A stretch of 64,000 nt of DNA from Flavobacteriaceae bacterium (GTDB lineage Bacteria > Bacteroidota > Bacteroidia > Flavobacteriales > Flavobacteriaceae). A program made the position numbers and the translations under genes. This document shows positions 15,822 to 24,480 of this stretch, piece by piece (position 1 is the first letter of the stretch; each line of letters opens with the position of its first letter). The notes under the pieces were generated by a model. The model did no database searches. It was not told the origin of the DNA and worked only from the letters and a program-made list of their open reading frames with translations. The stretch spans positions 106,319 to 170,318 of the forward strand of contig JAIXYI010000084.1 of NCBI GenBank assembly GCA_027490305.1, in the 5' to 3' direction.

Positions 15822-16781
15822 ATGTCACTCCTCGATAGAATCAATAAGAGAGCGCAAACGCAGGCGAACACCGGATTCGGTACGAGTCCGGGGAATTACG
15901 GCGGGCGTTTCGTAAACAAAGACGGATCGGCGAATATCCACAAACGGGGCATTCCGTTTCTTGAGCGTATCAGTTGGTACCATACGATGTTGCGCATGCC
16001 CAGTTGGAAGTTCCTTGGGGTATTGATGACGTTTTATGCCGCGATCAATTTCCTGTTTGCCGCGGTCTACTATACGATTGGGGTAGAATACCTGTCGGGT
16101 ATCGATCCGAATGGGTCCGAATGGGTGAAGTTCGGTAAAGCGTATTTCTTCAGCGCACAGACGTTCACGACGGTAGGGTACGGGCATATCAGTCCGAATG
16201 GCGTACTCGCCAGTGCCGTAGCGGCTACGGAAGCCTTGGTCGGTCTTCTGAGTTTTGCCATTGCCACTGGTTTGTTTTTCGGACGGTTCTCAAAGCCGAC
16301 CGCCTTCCTCCGTTTCTCACACAACGCGCTGATTTCGCCCTACCGGGGCGGTACGGCCCTGATGCTGCGAATGACGCCGCACAAGAACACCAACCTGACC
16401 GATGCGGAAGTCAAAGTGATGCTCGGTATGACGGTGGAGGAGAATGGGGTGCCAATGAACCGATTTTATGCCTTGCCGTTGGAGTTTGAAAGGATTAACT
16501 TGCTTTCGTTAAGCTGGACGCTGGTGCATCCCATCACTGAAGACAGTCCGCTGTATGGCTTTGTTGCCTCTGACTATGAAAGCATCGAAGGGGAACTGAT
16601 CGTCTATGTCAAAGCGTTCGATGATATGTTTAGTACGGTAGTAGCCTCGCAAACTTCGTATACCTTCCAGGAGATTGTATACGGAGCGAAGTTCGAGATT
16701 ATGTATACCGAAAGCGAAGACAACATGACCACGATCCTGCACCTGGACCGTCTCGACCGGTTTTCGAAGGTCGACTTGTAG
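15822..16781 (+). CDS. KirBac-type inward-rectifier potassium channel
   Basis: A 319-residue inner-membrane channel. Slide helix FLERISWYHTMLRMP (46-60), TM1 at 63-88, pore loop with selectivity filter T117-V-G-Y-G121 in SAQTFTTVGYGHISP, TM2 at 129-154 (SAVAATEALVGLLSFAIATGLFFGRFSKP), then the Kir cytoplasmic immunoglobulin-like domain (LMLRMTPHKNTNLTDAEVKVML, SLSWTLVHPITEDSPLYG). This is the full set of a prokaryotic Kir channel (IRK family). ATG 15822 follows an A/G-rich ribosome site; an in-frame ATG 30 bp upstream is less likely. Stands alone before a bidirectional terminator. Confidence 0.93.
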   Translation: MSLLDRINKRAQTQANTGFGTSPGNYGGRFVNKDGSANIHKRGIPFLERISWYHTMLRMPSWKFLGVLMTFYAAINFLFAAVYYTIGVEYLSGIDPNGSEWVKFGKAYFFSAQTFTTVGYGHISPNGVLASAVAATEALVGLLSFAIATGLFFGRFSKPTAFLRFSHNALISPYRGGTALMLRMTPHKNTNLTDAEVKVMLGMTVEENGVPMNRFYALPLEFERINLLSLSWTLVHPITEDSPLYGFVASDYESIEGELIVYVKAFDDMFSTVVASQTSYTFQEIVYGAKFEIMYTESEDNMTTILHLDRLDRFSKVDL

Positions 16782-16807
16782 AAGGGCTCGTATCGTACAT
16801 TCATAAA

Positions 16808-16835
16808 AAAAGCCTCGCTTTCCGGCGAGGCTTTT
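16808..16835. terminator. Bidirectional terminator
   Basis: Perfect 11-bp stem AAAAGCCTCGC / GCGAGGCTTTT, loop 6 nt, between the convergent channel gene (+) and the T9SS protein (-). Confidence 0.92.
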
Positions 16836-16857
16836 CTATTACATCGGAGGATTCCGA

Positions 16858-18906
16858 TTATTTCTTCACGAAGCGACGGGCAACGCTGTGGCCGTTTCCG
16901 TCTTCTACGGTTACGATATACGCACCCGTTGCCAGTTGGCGTACGTCGACGGTGTTGTCGGTTACAACAGGGTGTTTTGCGATGGTTTTACCGCCCATGT
17001 CTACAATCTGTGCGCTTGTGATGGTAGCACCCGATTTGGTGGTGAAACGCAGTTGGTCGGTTACCGGGTTTGGATACATAGAGAAGCCGTCAACCAATGG
17101 GTTTTGGGTGCTCAGTGTTTCTCCTTCGCTGACAGTCAACATGGTGTTGACGGTAGGGTTGCTGATAAGGTCGACCAGTCCGGACGGCCAGATGATGACG
17201 ATTTTATCGATCGTATCATACGTGCCGATACCAAAATGCACGTTCATAGAACCCATGAACTCAAATCCTTCGCCGCTGCGTACGTCGCGTATCTTCTTGC
17301 CGAAAGCCCCTTCGATGATCAGACGTGCCCCGATGCCATTTCGGTTGCTGGAAACGCCATTGAGTGCTACTTTCAGCCAGTTGTTGCCATTTGGAACCGC
17401 ATAGCGGATGGTGTTGTTGTTGAGGATGTCGAGGTAGCCGTCGTTGTTGAGGTCACCTACAGCTCCTACCTGCAGACCTGTGTAAGGCACGGGTGCAAAT
17501 GTCATATCGCCTTGGTTGAACATGATACGACCGGTCGCGCTCAGCACGTCGAGGAAGCCGTCGTTATCGAAGTCGTAGGCTACGTAGTCGCGGTTTACCG
17601 TATTGTCGGTATCCCATCCTGAACCTGTTGAAATGTCGGTGAAGGCTTCGTCGATCACGGTTGAATCGAGGTTGTTCTTCATCAATTTAGATTTCACGTT
17701 GCCATTCGATCCGATCAGGATATCCATGTCACCGTCGTTGTCAAAGTCAGCCACGCAAGACGACCATGACTGAATCGGCTGCATATTGGTGCCTGCCAAT
17801 GCTGAAATATTGGTGAAAACACCGTTTCCGTCATTACGGTGCATTTCGCATGGAGGTCCGGAACATTTTGAAATGAACATATCGAGGTCACCGTCGTTGT
17901 CGAGGTCGCTCCAAAGAGACGCGTAATTACCGCCTGTTGGCCAGTTTCCGACAAGGTACGACCCTGGTGTGACCCCTGATTGGTAATACGTCATGCCGCC
18001 GTTGCCGTCGTTTATGTAATAGACGTTAGGGGCGACGTCGTGGCAAGAGAAAATGTCGAGGTTACCATCGTTGTTGATGTCGGCGAAGTTCGTGCGCTGA
18101 CAGAAGATGTATTGGCCCGGCGTTACAGAGGTGTACGCTGTTCCGGTGCTGTTTGATTTCCAAAGGCTCAGACCGTCATTGGATCCGAGTACAAGGTCGT
18201 TATAGCCGTCGTCGTTGAAATCGCCCGCGGCCATACTCCAGTTTGGCATTTTATGGGTACCTGAAATGGTAAAGTTACCGATATTAAACGTGTGGTCAGG
18301 GTTCTGGTAGTGAATCTTGAGTGCGTTGGTACTGATGCCTACGATATCGTCAAGATGGTCGTTGTTCATGTCGGCGATACAGATGTTGTAGGTACTGTTA
18401 ATGGTCGCAACCCCCTGCGTGGTATAAGTGATCGGGGTAGGCGGCGGCACCACTACGGCACCTTCGGTAAGCTGCCATGTGAAACCGGTTGAACTCCACC
18501 GGTTGTCCCACGCGATGATGTACGTCTGTCCGGCGGTGACATTGAATGAAACGGTCGACAGGTAGTTTCCATACGTGTTACCGCTGTCGTCGTCGCCTGC
18601 GAGGCAGTTGAGTGCGGCACAGGTTCCGGTGTAGACGTGCACCCGGGTGTCTTTGTTGGCGTTTACTGCCAAATCGGTCGTAAGGGTTACGGTGTAATCG
18701 GCAGAAGGGGTGTAGGCATACCATTCACCGGCAGTGGCCCCGGCCCCGTTGTCGGCGCAGATTGGGGAAGGCACCTGGTTTCCGTTCACCGCGGTAATCA
18801 CAAAAAGGCCCGGCCCTGTGACAGGTAGGGCGGTCTGGCAGGTATCCTGGCCGAAGGACAGTTGTCCGAGCAGCAGTGATCCTAAAATGAGTGTAATGTT
18901 TTTCAT
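16858..18906 (-). CDS. Secreted VCBS/FG-GAP protein with ASPIC-UnbV and T9SS sorting domain
   Basis: A 682-residue secreted protein. Signal peptide 1-19; residues about 20-150 form a pre-peptidase-like beta-sandwich (YTPSADYTVTLTTDL, YIIAWDNRW). Residues 155-510 are VCBS/FG-GAP propeller repeats with calcium loops such as DFNDDGYNDL, DINNDGNLDI and DLDNDGDLDM. An ASPIC/UnbV segment (NRNGIGARLIIEG ... DVRSGEGFEFMGSMNVHFGIG) follows. The C-terminus (YPNPVTDQLRFTTKSG ... LATGAYIVTVEDGNGHSVARRFVKK) is a T9SS type A sorting signal, so it is exported across the outer membrane. It lies 35 bp after the dihaem cytochrome gene, likely one operon. Confidence 0.9.
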   Translation of the reverse strand: MKNITLILGSLLLGQLSFGQDTCQTALPVTGPGLFVITAVNGNQVPSPICADNGAGATAGEWYAYTPSADYTVTLTTDLAVNANKDTRVHVYTGTCAALNCLAGDDDSGNTYGNYLSTVSFNVTAGQTYIIAWDNRWSSTGFTWQLTEGAVVVPPPTPITYTTQGVATINSTYNICIADMNNDHLDDIVGISTNALKIHYQNPDHTFNIGNFTISGTHKMPNWSMAAGDFNDDGYNDLVLGSNDGLSLWKSNSTGTAYTSVTPGQYIFCQRTNFADINNDGNLDIFSCHDVAPNVYYINDGNGGMTYYQSGVTPGSYLVGNWPTGGNYASLWSDLDNDGDLDMFISKCSGPPCEMHRNDGNGVFTNISALAGTNMQPIQSWSSCVADFDNDGDMDILIGSNGNVKSKLMKNNLDSTVIDEAFTDISTGSGWDTDNTVNRDYVAYDFDNDGFLDVLSATGRIMFNQGDMTFAPVPYTGLQVGAVGDLNNDGYLDILNNNTIRYAVPNGNNWLKVALNGVSSNRNGIGARLIIEGAFGKKIRDVRSGEGFEFMGSMNVHFGIGTYDTIDKIVIIWPSGLVDLISNPTVNTMLTVSEGETLSTQNPLVDGFSMYPNPVTDQLRFTTKSGATITSAQIVDMGGKTIAKHPVVTDNTVDVRQLATGAYIVTVEDGNGHSVARRFVKK

Positions 18907-18941
18907 GCCTGATAGATTATGTGAGTTTTATGTGTAGTGAT

Positions 18942-20078
18942 TTAATTACAAGGTTGTAGGGAATTGATCCAGTCGCCAATCAGTTTCACGCCCTCTTCAT
19001 GGATGATGGTACGTCCGTGCAGCGGCATGCGGAAGGTTTCGTTGGTGGTGTTGATGCGGTAATACAGCATAGAGCGCTCGACATTCTGCGGTGTGATGAT
19101 TTTGCGGAGTGCCCCCGGAAAGCCCTGCATGTCTTGGGTATCGACACAGACGCCCATATTGGTCAGGTTGTTTTCGGTTTCAGAGAAGGCAAAACGCATC
19201 GGACGGTAATCGCAATGGCCGGTAGAGGAATGACAGTGTGCGCAATTGATATCGACGTACGAGCGGACGCGCTTTTCAAGCGTCTGCGTCTGGTCTTTAT
19301 AATCAACAGCCGATTTCTCAGCGGTTGGCAGTGGGAAACTTGTCGCATAACCGGTTTCAATCCATTTGGTCAATTGGTTGGAAACGCCATCGGAATAGGC
19401 GTAGGTGGTATTGAGGTTTTGCGGTTTGATACCGATGGGCGTATAGGTGGTAACCTCAGAGCCATTCACGAGTTCTTTCTTTTTGTGGCAGATGATGCAC
19501 TGTGCCTCAGCAGGAATGCGATACGTAGTCGAACGCGTAACAGACGCCCCGTTCATGTCGGTATCTTCCCATACCACGTCGGTGAAGCTGCCCAACAGGT
19601 CAAGCGTTGCTTCGGTTTGCTCGGGATTCCATACATAGTCGGCAAAAATCCAACCGGTCTCTTTGCGGATCATGACCCGTGTTTCGATGATACGGGTGGC
19701 ATTCGGCGTCGGTGCGTTTTGCACCCGGTCGTAGTAGAAGGTTTTGATAAGGGCCGATCCGACAGGCAATTCCAATACTTTGTTATCGCCGCTGTAGGTA
19801 GCCGTCGTGCCATCCGGAAGCCATACAAACCGCTTCTTGTGGGCATAATCGGTAAACAACGCGCTGGAGGGTTCATAGGGTAGCACACCCAGAGCGGGTT
19901 GCTGTAACTTCATGTCGCCGTCAAAGAACTTATATTCAGAGAGTTTGGCGTAAGGCACCGTGGTCAGGTCGACCGAAACCGGCGAAACCGGTACATACTC
20001 GTCATCCTCGTCGGGTGAACAGCCCGTAAAGGCAATGGTAATAAGGCAGATAAGCGAAAATAAGTAGTAGTTTTTCAT
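18942..20078 (-). CDS. SO2930-family dihaem c-type cytochrome lipoprotein
   Basis: A 378-residue lipoprotein (lipobox FTGC, Cys20). Two haem c motifs: CIICH near residues 194-198 and CAHCH near 279-283. Conserved pieces such as SEYKFFDGD, PALGVLPYEPSSALFTDYAHKKRFVWLPDG, FPVGSAL-like LPVGSALIKTFYYD, GWIFADYVWN and MPLHGRTIIHEEGVKLIGDWI match the SO2930 family. It should sit in the periplasm or at the surface, moving electrons; the donor is unknown. Start 20078 is fixed by the signal peptide; upstream codons lack one. Pairs with the downstream T9SS VCBS protein. Confidence 0.88.
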   Translation of the reverse strand: MKNYYLFSLICLITIAFTGCSPDEDDEYVPVSPVSVDLTTVPYAKLSEYKFFDGDMKLQQPALGVLPYEPSSALFTDYAHKKRFVWLPDGTTATYSGDNKVLELPVGSALIKTFYYDRVQNAPTPNATRIIETRVMIRKETGWIFADYVWNPEQTEATLDLLGSFTDVVWEDTDMNGASVTRSTTYRIPAEAQCIICHKKKELVNGSEVTTYTPIGIKPQNLNTTYAYSDGVSNQLTKWIETGYATSFPLPTAEKSAVDYKDQTQTLEKRVRSYVDINCAHCHSSTGHCDYRPMRFAFSETENNLTNMGVCVDTQDMQGFPGALRKIITPQNVERSMLYYRINTTNETFRMPLHGRTIIHEEGVKLIGDWINSLQPCN

Positions 20079-20195
20079 TCGATTCTTGAAAGGGCTAAAA
20101 ATAGTGAAATTTTCATCGTGTTTGCCAAAAAAAATCACATTCGGCAACGTTGGGACGTCGCCGTTTGAAGGATAACAATCCAGTCTTAAAAAACC

Positions 20196-20753
20196 CTACT
20201 TTTTCGAAAAAGAAATTTGCACGGCGTGGTCAGACAACTTTGCAAAAGCGTGATCTGACAGGTGGTCAAAGGTGGCTTCTTCGGCAATAGACGCTTGCCG
20301 GCGTTCGATTCGTTGCAGCGAATGGTGGTAACGGCGGACTTCCTCGGCATTCGACAGAATAAGTCCGGGGACGAGGGCTTTTTTCCCGTCTTCGTCTTTC
20401 GCTACCATGGTGAAATAGGAAGAATTGCAGTGCTTCACGCTGCCGGTGGTGATGTTTTCGGCCGTCACGCGGATGCCGACGACCATTGAACTTTTACCGG
20501 CGTAATTAACGGATGCTTTTAAGGTGACGAGTTCGCCAATTTCGATGGGGGCCAGGAAATCGACCGTATCGACCGAGGCGGTCACGCAATAGTAACCCGA
20601 GAATTTAGAGGCAGACGCAAACGCCACCTGGTCAAGTAGTGACAGCAGGTATCCACCGTGTATTTTTCCGCTGAAATTGGCGTGTGACGGCAGCATCAAC
20701 TGCGATAGGGTGACTTTTGAATCACGGACGGGTTTGAATTGGCGCTCGCTCAT
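20196..20753 (-). CDS. Acyl-CoA thioesterase (hotdog fold)
   Basis: A 185-residue cytosolic thioesterase that hydrolyses acyl-CoA. The N-terminal signature MLPSHANFSGKIHGGYLLSLLDQVAFASASKFSGYYCVTASVDTVDFLAPI (about 20-70) is the hotdog-fold motif of the YciA/BACH group, followed by VGIRVTAENITTG and NSSYFTMVAKDEDGK. The C-terminal 45 residues extend the usual core. The ATG overlaps the rmuC stop by 4 bp (ATGA), so expression is coupled to rmuC. Confidence 0.9.
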   Translation of the reverse strand: MSERQFKPVRDSKVTLSQLMLPSHANFSGKIHGGYLLSLLDQVAFASASKFSGYYCVTASVDTVDFLAPIEIGELVTLKASVNYAGKSSMVVGIRVTAENITTGSVKHCNSSYFTMVAKDEDGKKALVPGLILSNAEEVRRYHHSLQRIERRQASIAEEATFDHLSDHAFAKLSDHAVQISFSKK

Positions 20754-22129
20754 TCTTCTATGAATTGGGTAGGGTCAGCTTCATCGGTGGCGCGCTTCAA
20801 CAGCGATTCCGGAAGCGATTTTTTGGCTTTCGCGCCCATATATTTGAGTCGTTCAACACTGGTCACGAGGTTGCCTTTGCCTTCTACCAGTTTGTTCATC
20901 GCATCGGAATAGCCCGATTTGGCGTCGTCGATTTTTTTGCCCACAGCAATGAGGTCGCTTACGAGACCGGTGAATTTGTCGTAGAGCGCGCCCGCCTGCC
21001 GCGCGATCTCAATGGCGTTTTCCTGTTGCTTCTGGTTGGTCCACATACTGTCGATGGTGCGCAGCGTGGCCAATAATGTCGACGGCGTAACGATGACGAT
21101 GTTCCGTCCGAAGGCGCGGTTATAAAGATCGGCGTCTTCGTTAGAGGCGATGGCAAACGCCGCTTCGATGGGCACGAAGAGCAACACGAAGTCGGGACTT
21201 TCCATCTGGTACAACTCGTGGTAGTTCTTTTCACCCAATTGGTCAACATGGCGGCGCAGTGACGCTACGTGTTCGCGCAGGTGGGCGGCCTTTAGGGTGT
21301 CGTCGTCTTCGTTGACATAGCGTTCGTAGGCAGTGAGGGTGACCTTTGAATCGACGATCATCTTTTTGCCGTCGGGCAGGTTGATGATTACGTCGGGGTA
21401 GACGCGTGCGCCGTCGGCGGTGGTGTGGCTGTTCTGCACGAAATACTCGCGCCCTTTTTCGAGTCCGGATTTTTCGAGTACCCGCTCTAAAATAAGTTCG
21501 CCCCAATTGCCCTGCATTTTACTGTCGCCTTTCAGTGCTTTCGTCAGGTTGAGCGTTTCGCGGCTCATTTGTTCGTTCATTTCCCTCAGGCCCAGGATTT
21601 GCTGGCGCAGTGCGGCGTGGTAGTCGATACTTTCTTTATGCGTATCCTCGACTTTCTTTTCAAAGAGGTGGATCTTCTCTTGTAGCGGTGACAGGATATT
21701 CTTCAGGTTTTCGCGGTTCTGCTCGGTGAATTTCGTCGATTTTTCTTCGAGGATTTTATTGGCGAGGTTTTCGAATTCGCGGGTAAACTTCTGCTGCAAT
21801 TGTTCGATTTCTGCTTTTTGCTCGGCGTGACGGTCCGACAGGTGTTGGTAGTCGGATTCTTTTCGCGACAGCGCCACGGCCAGTTGTTCTTTTTCCTGGC
21901 GGATGGCTTCGCGGTCGGCGGTGGTGTCGCGCAGCATTTTCTCGGATGCGAACCGTTCGGCCTGCGCCTGTTCGCGCAGGGTGGCCAATTGGATATCGAG
22001 CGAGAGGTTGCGTTCTTCGAGCGCGGCGACTTCGTTTTTGCTACGTGCGGCAAATAAGAGTTTACCGAGGTAGAGTCCGGCGGCGAGCGCGATGACGAAG
22101 GCGAGTATGAGGTAAAGAGGCGAATCCAT
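20750..22129 (-). CDS. rmuC: DNA recombination protein RmuC
   Basis: A 459-residue protein. A membrane helix at 3-24 (LYLILAFVIALAAGLYLGKLL) anchors it; residues about 35-165 form a long coiled coil rich in Glu, Lys and Gln; the RmuC nuclease-like domain follows (KMQGNWGELILERVLEKSGLEKGREY, YPDVIINLPDGKKMIVDSKVTLTAYERY, FVLLFVPIEAAFAIA, IVTPSTLLATLRTIDSMW). RmuC limits inversions at short inverted repeats in E. coli, of interest in a genome with so many inverted repeats. The start at 22129 puts the membrane helix at the N-terminus; a TACTTTTA box at 22147-22154 lies just upstream. Confidence 0.93.
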   Translation of the reverse strand: MDSPLYLILAFVIALAAGLYLGKLLFAARSKNEVAALEERNLSLDIQLATLREQAQAERFASEKMLRDTTADREAIRQEKEQLAVALSRKESDYQHLSDRHAEQKAEIEQLQQKFTREFENLANKILEEKSTKFTEQNRENLKNILSPLQEKIHLFEKKVEDTHKESIDYHAALRQQILGLREMNEQMSRETLNLTKALKGDSKMQGNWGELILERVLEKSGLEKGREYFVQNSHTTADGARVYPDVIINLPDGKKMIVDSKVTLTAYERYVNEDDDTLKAAHLREHVASLRRHVDQLGEKNYHELYQMESPDFVLLFVPIEAAFAIASNEDADLYNRAFGRNIVIVTPSTLLATLRTIDSMWTNQKQQENAIEIARQAGALYDKFTGLVSDLIAVGKKIDDAKSGYSDAMNKLVEGKGNLVTSVERLKYMGAKAKKSLPESLLKRATDEADPTQFIEE

Positions 22130-22315
22130 GGAAGTTGTCTGGAGCGTAAAAGTAGCAAAACTTCCGGTACCTCGATTACGGGAAACCCGCCGTATCCATA
22201 GGGTGGGGTGGGAAATGGGTTGACGGCGGTGCGCCAGGGATGGGAGCGGCAGCCTTTTTGCCTGTGGGCCAGTGGGAAGAGAAGGCGCGTGCGTGAACCA
22301 AAATAGGAAGAGATG

Positions 22316-22367
22316 GGGGCAAAAAGCTATAGCGGAAAGCCCGGCCCGCAGGGGGCGCCCCAAAAAA
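22316..22367 (-). repeat. Shortened copy of dispersed element A (A6)
   Basis: Read on the minus strand: a T6 run, GGGGC, a GC-rich middle, then the GGGCTTTCCGCT box and a closing GCCCC. The outer GGGGC/GCCCC pair sits where full copies have GCCGC/GCGGC or GCAGC/GCTGC; the long inner stem is missing. Confidence 0.55.
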
Positions 22368-22370
22368 GAA

Positions 22371-22393
22371 ACGACCTGAAAAATTCAGGCCGT
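22371..22393 (-). terminator. Hairpin terminator for the small membrane protein gene
   Basis: Minus-strand hairpin with CCTGAA / TTCAGG core plus ACG/CGT ends, followed on that strand by a T-rich run at 22362-22370. Confidence 0.7.
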
Positions 22394-22421
22394 CTCAGGG
22401 GGATATGTAAAGAAATCAAAT

Positions 22422-22691
22422 TTAAAGGAGGTCGAAACTGCTGTCGAACGCTTTGTTTCGGACGCGTTCTTTTGAGTAACTGTTGTAGATCAGCGACCGC
22501 ACTTTGCGTCGGGAGCGCAGCAAGAGCGGCAGGTTGATCATAACGCCGACGACACAGATGAGCATCAGAATGGCCAGGAGGCTCATATAGATGAGGTAGT
22601 TCATATCGGTGGCGGCGCGGAAATCGGTTATGAAAAAGTAGCCAGAGGTAAAAAACACCGCTACGGACAGCACTAACGACAGGATTTTCAT
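22422..22691 (-). CDS. Small membrane protein
   Basis: An 89-residue protein with two hydrophobic helices (SLVLSVAVFFTSGYFFI, 4-20, and YMSLLAILMLICVVGVMINLPLLL, 35-58) and a basic, tyrosine-containing cytoplasmic tail. No family recognised. Monocistronic with its own terminator. Confidence 0.6.
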   Translation of the reverse strand: MKILSLVLSVAVFFTSGYFFITDFRAATDMNYLIYMSLLAILMLICVVGVMINLPLLLRSRRKVRSLIYNSYSKERVRNKAFDSSFDLL

Positions 22692-23062
22692 GACTTGCGG
22701 TTTTTAGTGGTTCTGAAAGCTAAATTACACTACCTTCTTATGATACTTTTTATAGGATTTTAAGAAAGCATTATACAATTCAAAAGACGACGCGGCGCTT
22801 ACTCTGTTACATAGTAAACGGGGTTTTTGCGGAAAAATTCTGTGTTGACGTGAAAAAAACAGGGTGGGCGGTCGTTATACCTTCGTTTCCTTTTTTTTCG
22901 TGGATGAAGTCGGTGTTGTCGGGTTGATGTTTTTTACTTTAACGTGCCATTTTACGAGCGAGAGACGGCCCGGTTTAACAAATTATTAGAGAACACGCAA
23001 CGTATTACATATATAGTTATCTTAATAATCAGTTAAATTTGATAACCAATAAAACGCATGTT
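22692..23062. other. Intergenic gap before the LVIVD lipoprotein
   Basis: 371 bp between divergent genes. TACTTTAA at 22935-22942 is a possible -7 box for the plus-strand gene but would give a long leader of about 120 nt. The last 90 bp are AT-rich. I see no gene, repeat or strong hairpin. Confidence 0.4.
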
Positions 23063-24322
23063 ATGAAAAAGTATGTATTTCTTTTGTTCGCTTGTTGCAG
23101 CCTGGCCTCGCTGGTTTCGTGTAGCGATGATGACGCGGCATCGGGCGACACGGCCCTGTTTGCCGTGCCGGTCTATCGTTCGTTGGCACAGATCCGCCAG
23201 TCAGTATCGGTGGAAAACGCACAACCGACCCAATCGGACGGTAAAATCTATGTGTCTAAAAACCGCTTGTTCTACATTGCCCAGGAGTCGGGTGTGCACG
23301 TCTTTGACAATGCCAACCCAGCGCAGCCGCAGAACATCGCCTTTCTAAATATAGAAGGGGTGCATGACATTGCGGTAAAAGGGAATTACCTGTATGCCGA
23401 CAATTTCGTTGACCTGCTGGTATTTGATATTTCTGACGTCAACAACATCCAGTTGGTACAGACGCTGGAGAATGTGGTGTATTTCTCACCGGTATATCCT
23501 ACCGATGCCGAGTTCTACGACTGGACGACCCTTCCCGCAGTTGACGAGATTGCGGTTTCATTCCGAACCGAGCGTCGAGCCAAACCGGAGTATACGGTGT
23601 ATCCGATGGAATTCGAAGGCGACAACGCAGGTGGTGTGACATCGGCTCCGGCCTCAGGTCAGGTGGGTGTTGGCGGGTCGTATGCCAAGTTCCAGATCAA
23701 TGGGGACGCGTTGTATACGACGGAAAATTACTCACTTAAAGTCTTCAACATCCAGAATCCCGAGCAAACAGCGTTCGATAAAGAAGTGTACCTCGAGTTT
23801 TGGTTGGGCGGCGGACAGTTTGAAACGCTCTTCAAGTCGGGCGACTATCTTTTTGTAGGCGCGACTTCAGGTATGTATATCGTAGATGCGACCGATGCCT
23901 TCAATCCGGTGTTCCTTTCGGGGTTCGCACACGCTACGGCCTGTGATCCGGTGGTGGTGGAAGGCCAGACGGCGTATATTACCGTCAGGGGAGGCTCTAC
24001 CTGTGGGGCGATAGAAGACCAAATGAACGTGATTGATATTTCGAATGTGATGCAGCCCGTTTTGGTATCGTCTTATTTAATGGACCAGCCGCGCGGACTG
24101 GGCGTGCGTAATAATACGGTCTATGTATGTGCAGCAGACGGACTTCGGCTATACGACGCGTCGTCTTCGGATTCGCTGCATTTGATGAATACCTACACCG
24201 ATGCGGTGAGCGACGTTATTCCGTTGCCTACCCATTTGGTGGCGGTGGGTACGAATGTCGTCCGGCAGTATGCCTATGGTCCTGATTTTTCGCTTACGCC
24301 GATCAGCACGATTAGTTTCTAA
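23063..24322 (+). CDS. LVIVD-repeat surface lipoprotein
   Basis: A 419-residue predicted lipoprotein (MKKYVFLLFACCSLASLVSC, lipobox VSC). Repeats of the LVIVD type, each with an HDIAVKGNYLYADNFVDLLVFDISD-like pattern, recur through the protein: GMYIVDATDAFNPVFLSGF, QMNVIDISNVMQPVLVSSY, GLRLYDASSSDSLHLM. They should fold as a beta-propeller. In Bacteroidota such lipoproteins are often surface-exposed and have no known ligand. The downstream hairpin ends the transcript before the kinase gene. Confidence 0.85.
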   Translation: MKKYVFLLFACCSLASLVSCSDDDAASGDTALFAVPVYRSLAQIRQSVSVENAQPTQSDGKIYVSKNRLFYIAQESGVHVFDNANPAQPQNIAFLNIEGVHDIAVKGNYLYADNFVDLLVFDISDVNNIQLVQTLENVVYFSPVYPTDAEFYDWTTLPAVDEIAVSFRTERRAKPEYTVYPMEFEGDNAGGVTSAPASGQVGVGGSYAKFQINGDALYTTENYSLKVFNIQNPEQTAFDKEVYLEFWLGGGQFETLFKSGDYLFVGATSGMYIVDATDAFNPVFLSGFAHATACDPVVVEGQTAYITVRGGSTCGAIEDQMNVIDISNVMQPVLVSSYLMDQPRGLGVRNNTVYVCAADGLRLYDASSSDSLHLMNTYTDAVSDVIPLPTHLVAVGTNVVRQYAYGPDFSLTPISTISF

Positions 24323-24341
24323 AAAAGCACTAATCACTCGC

Positions 24342-24367
24342 AAGCCATCCTTAAATAAGGGTGGCTT
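24342..24367 (+). terminator. Terminator after LVIVD gene
   Basis: Stem AAGCCATCCTT / AAGGGTGGCTT with one G-T type mismatch, loop 4 nt, then TTTTCG. Confidence 0.85.
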
Positions 24368-24480
24368 TTTCGTTGTTAATTTCTTTTTGCGAATATTTTT
24401 AGTCAAAAGCATGGAAATGAAACTATCTATCCCTACATTTAGGGCAAATCCTGTCTACCCTAAACGACTAACCGAATTCC